In this document: one piece after another, positions 33,813-46,978 of the stretch
Position numbering within the stretch: the first letter of the stretch is position 1
Layout: every line of letters starts with the position of its first letter
Source: Gnetum montanum
Taxonomy: Eukaryota; Streptophyta; Gnetopsida; Gnetales; Gnetaceae
NCBI GenBank assembly: GCA_015680685.1
Contig: MNCI01002869.1
Location: 69,035 to 133,034 of the forward strand
Length of the DNA: 64,000 nucleotides
Direction: 5' to 3'
Position numbers and translations under genes: made by a program
The notes under the pieces: generated by a model
Databases searched by the model: none
What the model saw: the letters and a program-made list of their open reading frames with translations, nothing else
Told to the model about the DNA's origin: nothing

Positions 33813-35513
33813 TGTAGCGATCGAAAACGTCGGTGGCTGGAAAACACCGACGGGTCGTTGGTCGTGATAGTCTTAACCCCAGATCCATGCAAGGGTTGTG
33901 CTGGATAAAATGAAAATGGGGTGCCCTGAATGATCTGGTCGATTAGATAGGAACTTGGTCGGTGTTAATATAACCTTTTGCAAATAGATAATTTGAAAAT
34001 GAAACTTGTAACATAGAATAATGATGTTTAAATGTTAAATGTAAAAAGAGCAGAAAATAATGTAAAAGATGATGATAAGTAGGAAAAAAAAGTAAAATGC
34101 AGTTAGGAAAATGCATCGCTTCAAGGCTATGACTTCACTTTATCAAGGTGGATACAATCGGTTGCACGGTGCTGGGAGGTGCAGAGATCCCAAGAGTAAC
34201 CAAGACGTTTAGAGTAAGATAGCTGTATGCTTGAATGCGAACTTAGGGTTGACAAGGAAAAATGCTATGAGGATAGTAGGAAAGAGTAGGAAAAAATGCC
34301 AAACAAGAGTGCTAACTGTTTATTGTGTCAAACAAGATGTTTATAATTCTCAGGAATACAATGCTAACTTTCTTTCTTGCCAGCCAACAAAATTGTCAAG
34401 TGTCTAAATTATCAAAGAACCTAGCCCCTTGAGCATTGCTCATTGGGGTATTTATAGGACCAAGGGTAGGAAAAAGATGCGGTTTAGATGCCACGTGTCC
34501 TAGGATTGGGTTGACATGTCTATGCTGCATGAGCTTGCATGACCAATGGATGAGCCTGCCATGCTATAATTACGAGCCTACCATGCTGTAATTGCACTAT
34601 CAGAGCAATGGTGAAATTAGGTTAAGTGCATTGATGTTGCATAACTAATTTGCATGCTTTGCTATGCTTTGCAGTGTAGCATGTTCAGTGTAGCGTAGCA
34701 TCTTACTATGCTACGCAGCGTAGTGTAGCGTAGCTACCAGTTTGAAGAAAAAATTTACGTTGTGTCCTGCTGCATGTGCTGAAAACCTTTGAAGTGCTCT
34801 AACTGCTTTTGGTATCTTTGCTACACTGTGCTATGCTGCGTAGCATAGAAGTTGGCCTTAGTCGCGAAAACATCAACAATGTGCAAACTTAGCCTTGGAC
34901 ACTGCAAATCCCACGAACTTGTTGATCCTACCCTTTGAGATGTCTTTTGTTATTCCCATGGAGTTGCTACGTTGTGCTACTCTATGTAGCATAGCATAGC
35001 GTAGTAGGCGACATTGCCTACTTTTTCTAAGTTTGCTACTTTCTGGTGAAGGAGCCATTGCTGAAGGACTTGAAGCCGAGTGAAGAAACTATTTTTGAAG
35101 GCTAGAGGCGCTAACTGAGTGCATCTAAAATCACTAAGTAAGCTGAGCCTTCCCTCTTGCTACGCTATGCTATGCTGCATAGCATAGCATAGCATCTTGT
35201 CTTGTGACAACTTACAATTGATCACTTGAACGACTATCTCCCAAAGTTTGCTATGCTATATGACGTAGCGTAGCGTAGCGGACTCTTCAACTAGAAAACT
35301 TGCCAAACTGTTTAGTGCATTTTGAGCACCATCGACAACTCTCCGCATCACTTCTGAGTAGGCTATCAGCTAGATGAATTACCTAGCTAGAAAATTTACC
35401 AAACTATGCAGCCTAAACTCAGAGCATCCTTCTCCTGATGAACTTCCATAATGCTACCTAAATTGCAAAGACTTGGTGAAGCAAGAATGCCATGAGAATT
35501 TTAGGGTGTTTCA
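33813..35513 (-). repeat. Element E 3' LTR (1701 bp)
   Basis: Plus-strand ends TGTAGCGATCG and GGGTGTTTCA; in element sense TGAAACACC...CTACA. Minus TATA CTATAAATACCCC at about 34445-34457. Its U3 (34650-35280) carries at least five near-palindromes such as GCTATGCTGCATAGCATAGC (about 35165). The inner edge abuts a purine tract (AAAGAGGGGCCAA in minus sense). Confidence 0.92.
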
Positions 35514-37768
35514 TTGGCCCCTCTTTGTTGACGTCTAGAGGATGGGCCCAAGAGATGTTCAAAAAGAATATGAAACACCACAGGAGACAAAACGCTAACA
35601 TTGTTGTTTGGTGATTGCCGAGATTTTGCTTAGCTGTGCTTGAGAGTGTTGTATTGGTTTTGTAAGGGAAAAGAGAGGGGTTAAGTAGGGAGGAAGGAGG
35701 TTCAGGAAAAGGGTAAAGATGAGGCTTAGCAGAGTCCCTCATCAGAGTGCTCATGAGGGAGTTGTTTGCATTTTCATCTTTACCTTTGTTGACCTTCGAC
35801 CTCTCGTTGAAACGTTTGGAGAGGGTGATTGTGAAATGGCTTACGTGCCATTTTTTTAGGCACATTTTTGCTTTGTTATGCTTTTGTCTTTTGTTTTTTT
35901 GCCATTTACATTTGCAAACAAACTTGTTATAGGACAGGTGTTTATTTCCCAGGATGAGTTGTGTTACATCCGTGTAGGGTTTTGACTTACCTATAGATTC
36001 TTTCCATGCGACGAGCTATGTTACGCATGTCATGGACTTTGCGGTTGAGCAAATAGGAGGGCTTGACAGGCTTTGGAAAAAGCTTGTAAAAGAGGAGAGC
36101 GAGTAGAAATTGCAGGTGTAGGGAGAAAGGTAAAGGGAAGAACTTGTAAGGTAGGGTAGGATGTGCACTCTAAAGTGGCCAAGCTAATCAAGATAATCAC
36201 ATTGCAATGCTGTAGCATTTACTATCATGGCGAGATGCACCTTGGGATGACACCTCTCTGGAACACACCAGAGAGCGAACCAAAAGAAACAATCATGATG
36301 CAAAATGAGGGAAAAGGTCTTGCTTGCTATATACATTATTGAAGCTCTTGGACATCTTTGCTGGCGTGCGATGTCCAAGCTAGGAAGGCCAGTAGCAGCC
36401 TTGATAGCGTTAGCATGGAGGAGCAGGCATTGAAGGAACAGAGAGTTATTGTGAGTGCAGATGCTCTAGAATCCCTACCTAAGGCATGCATTCTCAGTTT
36501 AGCTATGGGATCAGCGACCACATAGCTAAACGTCATTTGAGCCTAGACACTGGTAGGGAGCTGGAGGGTAATAATATTGTGGCTGGGCCAAAATACTGTC
36601 GAAACTCCAATAGCAGGCACTGACCATGGAACTATCTTTAGGGTGATAGGCCATGGTGACGGTAGGTCTGAGGGGTCAGTCAGATGTCATACGACATCTT
36701 TGGGGCATTAGCAAGATGCTAAGAGAAGAAGCATTGCATATGTTCCAGATCATGTTCTCATTGCATTATGAATTGCACTCTAGAACTGCAACGTCCCACC
36801 CCACATCGGCACTGCATGCACTCACTTGATATGCATTTGGTGTAGATGCATGCTGGGGACGTGCCGCAAACCTAGTTGAAGGTCTTGGTAGACCATGTTC
36901 TGGTTTAGGATCCCAATAGATTACTATGCTGGTTTAAGGTCCCAGTAGACTGTATGTGCTAGTTTAACATTGTGATGGACATGCTGTGCTAGTTTATAGT
37001 CATGGCAGATTGCTAGGGCATGGATATGTAGAACTGTTAAAAGAAAAAAAATGCAAAAATGCTGATGTGAGAACGTGAAACTACTAAAAAATGCAAAACT
37101 GCCAATGCGAAAATGTGAAACTGCTAGTTTAATGTCATTGTGGACTGCGAACGTGTAATAGGTCGAAACTGCTAGCTTAAGGTCTTTTCAGAATGCTAAC
37201 TAGAATGAAACTCTACGCTAGGAGTGCTAGTTTAAGGTCTTTTCAGATCGCTAAAGTTGCAACTATGCTATGATTGCTAGTTTAAGGTTTTTTCAGACCG
37301 CTAACTAGAATGAAACTCTACGCTAGGAGTGCTGGTTTAAGGTGTTTTTGGACCACTAAAGTTGCAACTATGCTACGATTGCTAGTTTAAGGTCTTTTTG
37401 GACTGGTAACTGAAAATGTATATTTTTTCCATTTTTTTCGGGAAAGCAAAAGGTTAGCTTGAAGCGTGCCAAGATTTTTCACCTAGATCTTCCTGTTTTA
37501 ATTGCTAATAGTGCTATGGTGTTGTGGTGAGCATGCTACGCTGCACAACATACTCTGCATTAAACAGAGAGAGAGAATGGAAAGTTTCCTCCTTTTACCA
37601 TTACAGCTATAAATAGGGCTTAACTCCTGGTAAACTTGTTATTCTTACTGTAACAGCGTAGAACCCACATTCGGAGCACAAAGAGATTTCAAAGCGCAGA
37701 GTGATCATGCTAACAAAGAGCAAGGTGGTTTTTGACATAGCAACGAGGAGGAGTCAACAAGAAGAGCG
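35514..37768 (+). promoter_or_regulatory. Promoter and upstream region of the E antisense gene
   Basis: No supported gene. Near the downstream end is a TATA box, AGCTATAAATAGGGC (37609-37623), about 150 bases before the ATG. GCTACGCTGC (37537) just upstream repeats the word of the LTR. A higher-order tandem repeat occupies 37170-37410. The unit TGCTRGTTTAAGGTC also occurs loosely from 36890. Small frames at 35458-36536 are chance. Confidence 0.55.
37170..37410 (+). repeat. Higher-order tandem repeat upstream of the E antisense gene (50 + 55 bp)
   Basis: Units TGCTAGTTTAAGGT... start at 37170, 37225, 37275, 37330 and 37380, so lengths alternate 55, 50, 55, 50. The long type ends ...CTCTACGCTAGGAG, the short type ...AACTATGCTACGAT. 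Confidence 0.85.
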
Positions 37769-40700
37769 ATGGCTCCAAAGAAAGAATGCACTCACTTGGC
37801 ACTCATAAAGGTCTACGAGGTAAAGAAAACCCTAGGGCGTGTGACACAAGCACGGGTCACGGTGCTGGAGGAGACGTCGTTGGCCCGGTAGGCTGCTACG
37901 CTTCCTTTTTTTCCTCATGATTCTGTTATCATTTTTGTTTCCTGCTTCTATTTCTTGCAATTTAGTTTTTGCTGTTTGTGCTTCCTATCATTGCATTGCC
38001 ATGATTTTGGCCTTTATACATCCACTATTGTCGTTTCGGCCATGGCAGGTGCACAAATGCTACGCCATCATTTCATGCAAGGTCGTCTAAACCACCATCG
38101 TTGCGGTTGTCATTATCGCAGGGGTTTGGTTAGTTTAAGTTACTTGGCTTTAGAATGGTGTAGCATAGGACCCTTAGGAGGGTTTGGCCATGTATGATGT
38201 GAGAATGTAACACATGTTTCATTAGGGTGTAGTGCTAATCACTCTGTTAGGGTTAATCGCTCTGTTGCTACGGTAGGCTATTCTTGCTATGCTATTGCTT
38301 TCACGTTCTTGCTATGCTATGTGTAGGAAGAGGGTTATGTTATGATATATGCTAAAATACTAGGTCTTGCTATGTTATGTGTGTATTGCACTTGGGCATG
38401 ATGCTAACATTTGCTGGTTGTGTTGTGCAGGATAGCGTTGAGGCCAACTCTAATTGTCCTAGAAATCATTGGGGTCCTATGTTGCGTGAGCAAACTAGTG
38501 ACCAATGTTCCTCCTCCTGATACATGTGTGGGAGAGTGGGGGGTTTGGTTTAGGTAAGGAGCATAAGAGTTATTATGATTCCTCCTCCAACACTTCAATG
38601 TGATCTTTTGGTCATACCTAGAGGAGGAAGATGCGACCATCATAACAGAAACCTTGTTGCCTAGGGAAAATCAGGGTATCTTGAGGTTGTTTATGGATGG
38701 GGCAATCAACATCAGGTAGGGAGAAGGATCTAGTCAACGCCCTAGAGATTTGAGGCATTTGGCTTGGATCTGGGGTATGCCTAAGTACAACTACTACCAT
38801 CTTTACAACATGTTTTTTGTTGCACGTCATATGGCAACGTGCTTCCAAAACCCACCAAGGACCATCTACTGTGTTGGCAAGTGAGTTTGGTGGCCATTGT
38901 CCACTATATTGTGTGATGCTTGCTATGCTAGCCAAACGCTAATAGTATGTTTTCTTATCAGGTTTTACATTAACAAGGAAGAGATTCACGACAATGCGGG
39001 TGTGCTGACCACAGCACAGCTGGCCCTACAGGAGTTCTCTTCTACTGAGAATCTACATGCAGGTGTGATTGGTAAATGTGGAGGTGAGTACCATACCTAC
39101 CTAGACCTATACCCCATTTCCTATGGCAAGTGCAAGGATCCTGGTTGGTTGGATGAGGGATGGACACCATTCAAACCAATCACCATTGAACAAGTCCTAG
39201 TTAGTCTTCCACTATTCCTGTTACCGTACAAACCTAGTAAGCTAAATAGTAGGTGCTGCATGCTTAAGTATCTTTGTAATCATTGGGTTTTCTATGTTTT
39301 CTCATGCTAAACACTTTTGTGCAAACTGCTATAGGGGTGAAAAGGCCCTAGGAGGTGATGGTGACAATCATTGAGAACTAGGAGGCAAACATCTACTTCA
39401 AGTACAGAGAAGTAGATGTGAGCTAGCATTGGATATGCAATGCGACCTTGGACTCCTTGGTCTAGAACATCCAAAGGGTTGGTCTTATGCATATGTTCCT
39501 AGCCCCAAACTCAAGCGTGCTTGCCACCAAGATGCTCTCCCTGGTCGACTCCTTTTCTGGTAGGGAAAACCACTTTCGTGCATGCATACACGACGTACGG
39601 GTGATCATTGAAATCAATGACCAACTGTTCACAGATCTTTTCGACGTCCTTGCTGATGGCATCATCATAGGGTTGAAGACCAAGAGGGAGCTAAGCCTTC
39701 AGAAGAAGGACATTCAAGAGTGGTTAGGGATTACCAAGGAGTGGAAGGGGCTCCTCATGGAGAAGCTCAAGGTAGGACCCACCAGAGAGGTTTACCCTAT
39801 CTTCTATGCTTGCGCATTCCCCCAGCTACTTTTCCAAGAAAAGATCCTTGGGATTGAGTAGGCTTGGAAAATGCATGAGGTCATGGAGGAAGGGGCTCAC
39901 TACAACTGGGCTAATTTTCTGTGTAAAGGCATGTAAACTGAAATCATGGGGCTCCATAAGAAGCAGGATTCCCATTTCAACATGCATTACATCTTCTACA
40001 TAGCCTACTTGCGGTGCTTCATGGAGTTTCTGGTAGTTCACAAGAATTGAGGCTGGATCATGTGAAATCGCAACAAGATTTCCAGACCATGGATCAGCCA
40101 AATCCTCTGGACCACTCGAGCCCAAGATCCCCCAAAAGCAATTGGGGAGTCATTTTCTATGATGAATAAGGATTGGATGGCCCAAATATTTTGTGGCAAA
40201 GACAGTGTAGGAGAGATGCCCCCTGTTGTAGCTGGTAGTGTGTCACAGGGGAAACATCTCATAGCCAAGAATGTGGCTAGTAAGTTGTAGCGAAAGAGGC
40301 CTTCTTTGGTTGAGAAAACCATCTATGCTAAAGAAGAGGAGGGGAGGAGACTACAACTTAAACTACAAAGGATGCAACCCCCCATTAGTAAATGCTTTTT
40401 CCCATGCTTATTTATTTGCCTACTTTGCTAATGTCTGCCGCACTATGCTACTCTTGACACCATAGTGTAGCATAGCAACTACTTTAATCTAACCTATTCT
40501 AAGATAACGCAAACATGTTTTTTGTTTGATAGAGGAAGAAGAGGAAGAAGAAGAAGGTGATGAAGAGGTGTTGGCCTCCAAAATGGGGGCGAAAAATAAA
40601 GACTCGGAGGCCCTAGTCTTAGAAGAAAGGGCCCTGGTCAAGAGGAAAGGAGCTCCTACCACTAAGGCAAGGGCTTTTGTTATCAAGCAGAATCCTCCTA

Positions 40701-42229
40701 CTAACAAGGAGGACATTTTTGGAGATGAAGAGGAGTCTCCCTAGAATAAAAAGGACACTAGTTCCTTAAAAGGAAAGACACCAATGCATGAAGAAGAGGC
40801 CCATATAGACCTAGCAGGGACTTCTGCCAAGGCTACCACCATTGTTTTGCATCAGCAGGAAGGGGAGCCATAATTAGATGCTGGTGAGTTAGGCAATATG
40901 TCTACCTTGTCATAGCCCATTTCGGTCATTGCTGATTCATTTAGTTGTATGATAGACGCTACTGTTAATGTTGCATAACCTCCTCTGATTCATGTGGAAC
41001 CATGGGCTGAGACCTTTGATAAGTTTACATTTATGCAGGGAATCATCAATGACATGATCAGCCACCTTCAACAGGTCAACCCTGAAGTGGATAAGTAGTA
41101 GTGTTAGGTGCTCTCATGTTGTTACGCTAGAATTCTCGAATTCACTAACCTTGCTACACTAATGTGACTGATATGCTCTTTATGTTGTGGTAGCCTCTTA
41201 ACTCAAATGGGACCCAGCATGGCCTTTGAAAGTTGGTGTCGTGCCTACATTCTTGCCTAAAGTGACTAAGATGTCTCATTGTGCATATGACGAGGTCAGA
41301 AAGTGTGCTTTGCACTTGGCTTGCTCCTTGTCGGAGTATAAGTACGTTACTAAAGACCTGTGGAAATGGGTCCACAAAGCCAAGAAAGAGAAGGCCAACC
41401 TGAGTGCCAAGGTGGAAGACCTCAAATCAAGGAATGAATTCCTCCTAGCCTGTGATACCAATAACAAGGAATGGTGCATGGCCATGATAGGTCATGCCAG
41501 ATTTTGGACAGTCGTGTGTTAGAATAATGAAGCCACCAGAGAAATCATAGAACAATGAATGCAAATGGACTTGTTGGCCCAGAAGTGTTAGGATTGGAAG
41601 GATTACGATGCAAGAGTTTATGAATGGGGGTAGTTCTAGAAGAACCATAAACATATGTATAAACTGGAACATGCCACCTATTATAAACTATATAGGGATG
41701 CTTCTGTGGAGGCGTTTACCCTTAAGGAATTTGTAGATGCCATTGGCATTTCTGAGCCCTAACAAGTTCAAAGAGTAGGTAAAGGTTACAGAATCTCCTA
41801 AACGGGAAGTGGACCTTCCAACAAGAGAGGCCACAATCGTCTCCTTTTCTCAGGGACTGCCAAGATGGACTAACATCAAAAAGGAGAAGGCTACTATAGA
41901 CGCTAAACCTAGCATTATGTGTTGGGTGGATATCACGGAAGAGAAAGTCTGGCGCCACCTTGGGTTCGGTCTAGATCGGATACCCTTCAAGACAGACATA
42001 GGTCCTTCTCAGGTTAGTCACTTCCTACTGTGTTAATGCTTATGCTTTGTTGTAGCTTGCATGTGTTATTTTAGCTAACTACTTCATTTCTACGATGCAG
42101 TTTCCAGATGAGGGCATAGGGCCCGCAGAGGGAAGGAATGAAGGGTCGGCAGAGGACAATGCAGGGGAAGGTGATGTAGAAGGGGGTGATGTCGAAGTAA
42201 GTGATGAAATTTTTGCAGACATTGTCTAA
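37769..42229 (+). pseudogene. Antisense accessory gene (aORF) of element E, about seven exons
   Basis: Runs opposite to E's gag. Exon 1 37769-37887 (MAPKKECTH...), exon 2 38431-38880 (ends FQNPPRTIYCVG), exon 3 38962-39236 (FYINKEEIHDNAGV...), exon 4 39335-40387 (globular: LSLVDSF, LFTDLFDVL, EWLGITKEW, PQLLFQEKILG), exon 5 40533 to about 41090 (Glu run, basic patch, ending GIINDMISHLQQVNPEV), exon 6 about 41193-42012 (coiled coil, EEKVWRHLGFGLDRIP), exon 7 42101-42229 (acidic tail, DEIFADIV). Donors GT and acceptors AG fit at most joins, and several recur in F and G. About 1,100 codons with some ten stops. Function unknown; the acidic, basic and coiled-coil parts would suit a nuclear DNA-associated protein. 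Antisense ORFs are known in Tat-lineage elements. Confidence 0.7.
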
Positions 42230-42334
42230 AAGATAAAAGTTTTGAATAAAGAGGAGAACTTCGAAAAAGAAATCAATGCTGTGCTAACTTATGCATTGTC
42301 TATGTGCTAAGTTTTATGCAAAATCTTCATGCTT

Positions 42335-42720
42335 TTATGTTTTAGTTTTAGGCCATTTCGGGCCATCGCTAGTTTTAGGCCATTTCGGGCCATAGTGTAA
42401 CATAGTTTTAGGCCATTTCAGGCCATAGCATAGCATAGTTTTGGTGTGCATAGTTTTAAGCCATTTCAGGTCGTAGCATAGCATAGTTTTAGCCCATTTT
42501 AGGCTGTTGGTGTTGCATAGTTTTAGGTCATTTGGGGCCATTGCTAGAGCATAGTTTTAGGCCATTTCGGGCCATTTCTAGAGCATAGTTTTAGGCCATT
42601 TTAGGCCATTTCTAGAGCATAGTTTTAGGACATTTCAGGATGTTTCTAGAGCATAGTTTTAGACCATTTCGGGCCGTTGGGGATGCATAGTTTTGGATCA
42701 TTTTGGACCGTGGGGTAAAT
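42335..42720. repeat. TTTTAGGCCATTTCGGGCC minisatellite in E
   Basis: About eleven irregular copies of TTTTAGGCCATTTCGGGCCAT, some separated by CATAGCATAG. It lies between the ends of the antisense gene and of protease. F carries the reverse-complement form at 52130-52430 in the equivalent place. Confidence 0.8.
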
Positions 42721-42977
42721 GCACAAGGATGGTGCTTGGGTAGGAACTAGTGGGGTTGCTATGATAGGCATAGCTGCTTCTTAACCCACCATGGGTTGAG
42801 CAAGACATAAGACCAAAGTGCTTTGCCAGGACCTTTGTCTACGTCATTGCCTCCCACCTGAAAGGGCAACTCAGCCCATGCACTCTGGTTTTTGAAATCG
42901 GCTTGCTAAGTTGACTCCTTTTCTGGATGGTTCATGTGTGTTGCAACAGGCACTTCATTCTTAGAGGTTATAACCTC

Positions 42978-43620
42978 TAAACCCTATTCCATGTCTACAT
43001 TTTTGATTTCTTGTGTTGCTACCTCATCATCATGGATCATCACCTCTCTACCTGTGTAAGGCAGATGGATTTCCTGATGTATGGGTGAGGAGACAGCCCT
43101 AAGATGTGCTAACCATGATCTCCCCATGATCAAGTTAAACCTAGGCATCTCCTTGACCATAATAAATGTTGCGTTTGTGGGGAATTGGTCCCCTACCATG
43201 AAGTCTATGTGGACTGTGCCCTTCACTATGACCCATGTCCCATTAAATGACCTTAGGCATGATGTCATTGTGGGTTTAATCTGGTCAACCAAGCCCAGTT
43301 TGTCCATAATAGGGAAGGGGATGACGTTGGTGGCAGCCCCATCATTGACGTGTACCCTCCGGATCCTATGTTGGCTGACTCAGATTGTGATGAATAGGGG
43401 TGCTATAGTCACCTGACCCCTTTCAGGTCTTCTCTAATGGAATCATCACTGAAAGCCAGTTGAGACGGTTCTGGCTCTACAGGTGCAGAGGGAAGCATGA
43501 ACGAATGGATTACTTCCTCTTTTGCTGGCATGTCTTCGTTGAACAGAATTGCTGTCAACATGCAAACTAGAGCCTCAGAGTGAAGGACAGATGTCATGAT
43601 TAGGTTGTACAAGCTTAGTG
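42978..43620 (-). pseudogene. Protease of element E
   Basis: Two frames (43612-43409 and 43307-42984) join across a frameshift near 43400. The active-site loop reads VNDGAATNVI at about 43346, where F reads IDDRAATNVI; by family comparison the catalytic Asp is Asn here (codon 43344-43346). The second motif NLIMGRSWL is intact at about 43125. No RT follows. Confidence 0.78.
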
Positions 43621-44199
43621 TAGTGTTCTTTTGTTTTAAAGCTTGTTTGACCTAAGTGAGGGCATCCAAGAAGTCCTAGCCATCCCCTTGTTTACTGCCT
43701 TTCTCCTCTTCTATTCGTCTCAGGAGATGAATTTCCCGAGGAGGGGTGGTTTTGGATATGGGTTCAGACCCTTTTTGGCAAGGCAGCGTGGGCTGTGCGA
43801 TTGTGGCAACGTCCCTCTTTGGTGATGAAGGAGCAGATGCAGGGGGTGACGACGTAGGCTTGGAAGCACCTAGGATGGTAGTTTTCCTTGATGTCTCACC
43901 CGCGAAACACACTTCCCATTTTTTAGGATGAGAAGGCTGCACAGCTATCTTATGTGAGGTAGGGGTTGTTAAAGGAGTTCACCCCCTGATGATGAATGAA
44001 TCTAATGATGTTAACGGGTGGGGTGGCATGGTTTTGCTAATAGGTGACATGGGGGCAGATGCCTAGGAAGGAACCCTTAGGAAAAACGGTTTCTGCGAGC
44101 TTTGATCAGTCGCTTGTGATGCTAGTGTGCTATGCTAAGGCACGCGGACCACAAACGATTGCCGGGTTGGCCTAGCGTTACTATCAATGTCGATGGTGT

Positions 44200-46579
44200 T
44201 GATGATGTAACTAGCATTGTTGGCATTGAGGGGGTTAGTGTAGACATGAAGAGACTAATTTTTAGGGCATACTGGGTTTCTTTCTTCTAGCACTAGCTTC
44301 ACCTGATCAATCATCCTTTGGATATCATCCTTCAATGCCAAACAGTAATCTGTGTTGTGACCACATTGTTGATGGTACTCACAAAACTGATATAGTCTGA
44401 AACCCTTAGGAACTGGGGGCTCATTGGGCAAGGCCAAAGTGGGGTTCGTATGGAGCTCGTAGTAGCGCTGATGTCACCTGATTCCCTCTTCCGACATCTA
44501 CTTGTGTTGAATGTACCCCGCTACCAGTAGCTGCTTCAGAAGCTTTGAAGGCTTGATAGGAAATAGGGTATACTTTGAGCAATCTTTATGCTCAAATTTT
44601 GGTTTGGGTTGTGCAGATGTCTCAAGCATAGGTATGGTAGGTTGTGGTGCATGGCCCTACTTGGGCATGAGATTAGCTGTGGGTGTGACCGATTTCTTGT
44701 TGTTCTTGTTACCATTGTTATTAGGTTTGGGCTTGGCCTTGGTCATCACAACAGCCACTATGGTTTTTGGGGCCTTACCCATGTCCTTGTTTGTGAAGGT
44801 GTTCTTGTAGGCAACATAGGTAGGGTCTTTACTTATCTCGGCCACATCCTGTATGCTCTTAGTCTAGGCGAAGGCTTGAATAAGAGTGTGGAAAGAGAGA
44901 TAGTATAGTTTAGACTTGATGAAGTCATTCACTACATCCTTAAAGATGACTAGCAAGTGTGCCTCTGCGATGGGTTCGCGGATTTCATTAAGGGTTGCGC
45001 TCTAATGCTGGATGAACTTTTGGACCAGTTCTAGAGGATCCTACTTCATGCTCATCAACTGATCCAGTGTGATTTTTGGCTTCAAGTTATACTTTAAGCT
45101 CATCATGAACTAGGTTAGAAGCTCTTCCAGAGTTGAAATAGATGATTGTGGCACCGTGTGGTACCAATCCAAGGCTCTCCCAGCTAGGGACATAGCGAAG
45201 ACGCAGATAATCGTGTGCAGCCATTGTTGCAAAAGGAGAGACTCAGACCTAAAGGTAATAAGGTGTGTGTTGGGATCCCCCTCCCCATTGTACTTCATGA
45301 AGTGTGGGAGGGACATCCCCAGGGGCAGTGTCAGTACAGGGATTGTTGGGCTGATGGGGTCATCTTGGTAAAAGTCCATGACCTGTACCATGTCAGATAG
45401 AATAGCCTTGAGGAATTTTATTTTCTCGAAAAGGGTCTAGATAAGCTAGAACACCTGATCCAGACCTTGTGACGATGTGGATGACTAGGGAACTATCGAG
45501 GAAACTCCCATTTGTGGGGTGGCGGGGGTAGCAGCATGACCCATCAGTGGTACCATTGGGGTGGACCCTATGAAGGGTGCTCCTTACACTATCCACCACC
45601 TAGTAGGCAGTGCTGTCAAAGAAGCAACCATAAGTTGTGCCACAGAATGGGCGGCTTGTGTGTCAGGTGGAAATGACCATATTCCTAGGCTAGGTTGTAC
45701 CATTTGCAGGTTTTGGTAAGCCTGGTGGGGAACGTGGTGAGACATTTATGATGGTAGCATAGCAGGGGGAGTAGTGAACGGGGTCCACCATGTGGACAAG
45801 CCTGGGCCCACTGTTGATGGTGGGATAGGTGTAAATGCAGGAATGGAGGTGAAAGTCACATATGACTATAAAGTAGACATGGTGTGAACATGTGGTAGAG
45901 TAGCCATGATTGGCATGTGATGTACTATTGGAATGGACTGATAAGTGGTTTGCAGGGGAATAGTGATTGCAAATGAAACTAGGGAATAAGGGCATTGATA
46001 AGCTGGGAAGATGATGTGGCTACCCATTGCAAGTGTACTTGTGGGTTGCATAGCCATAGGCGTGATTACAAAGGAAGCGGTGATAGAAAATGGGTTGGTC
46101 CAAAAAGACTGGGTAGGAGGTATTGTACCGGGATTGGTTTGACCTCCCTTGTCAGATTGGGAATCGAGTTCCTCCTATCTGTCTTAGAAGGCATCATCAT
46201 GGTTAGATGCTGTGTCTTGTTGCTCCCTAAGTCTAGCCAACTGGGTGAGCTAGTCTAGAAGCCATTGATTTATCTGTGTCAAAGGGATGGAAGCATCGAG
46301 GGTGGAAATAAATTCCTTCCCATCGCAGTAGGTGAAATTGAAGCTACGTTTGTCTTTGAATTCGTGTACATCCAAGGGCAGGTTTTCCTGAACCTTTACA
46401 TAGAGGAAGTTATAGCACTCATGTTGCTGGGCCAAGCCCTCAGGTCCTAGGTTTTGAATCCTGAGGGATTGACGTGGTTCTAGCATAGGGTTGAATGGTT
46501 GTTCGGCACCTATGATGCCTTGAACTGTGATGGGAACCTTAACATTGAAGGTGTTAGCAATGGTGGTCAAGGAAGCCAT
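44200..46579 (-). pseudogene. gag of element E, decayed
   Basis: ATG at 46579 (MASLTTIANTFNV...) follows the leader. The N-terminal block (46579-46250) is open for 109 codons. The gag core is at 45391-45110 (PHFMKYNGEGDPNTHLITF...RALDWYHTVP), the usual plant Ty3/gypsy retrotransposon gag signature. A basic Lys/Asn linker follows at 44845-44657 and the late zinc-finger-like element FCEYHQQCGHNTDYCLALKDD at 44437-44255. Stops between the blocks. Confidence 0.85.
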
Positions 46580-46619
46580 TGTTACGAGACTAACAGTTCT
46601 ACAAATGAGAAAAAAAAAA

Positions 46620-46953
46620 GAAATTAGGAAGCAATCAAAAGGCTTTATGTCTTGTTGGATTCCAAAGGAATCGTCGGAGCAACTGATCTATACCACACAA
46701 TGCGTAAACAATGGAAAAAGGGTGTCACATTAACAATAGTGCATGATAGGGTATAGAACGCATGCAAGACTACCGTAAAATAAACAAGTCAACTGGTGAT
46801 TGGAGGATTTACGTCCTGCTAGGTTTTAGAGGAACCGTCGAAGCAATTGATCTGCATCACATGATGTGTAAACAACCACAGATGGGTGTCAATATTATGC
46901 TAATGCGTATTAGGGTGCATAATTCTTACAAGACTACAGTAAAATACAAAAAA
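46620..46953 (-). repeat. Leader tandem duplication of element E, 164 bp x 2
   Basis: The block ending AAGACTACCGTAAAAT (46766) recurs ending AAGACTACAGTAAAAT (46930). Both contain GGAAYCGTCG.AGCAA.TGATCT. It lies between PBS and gag, as do the leader repeats of F and G. Confidence 0.78.
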
Positions 46954-46972
46954 GGCCCTCCTTCTAGTGCCA
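46954..46972 (-). other. Element E primer-binding site
   Basis: Plus strand GGCCCTCCTTCTAGTGCCA, six bases from the LTR; reversed TGGCACTAGAAGGAGGGCC. Confidence 0.85.
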
Positions 46973-46978
46973 GAAAAC

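Noticed and set aside
35458-36536. Possible extra exons or genes upstream of the E antisense gene (up to 135 codons)
   Set aside because: No counterpart next to F or G, composition not coding-like, and located before the TATA box at 37609.
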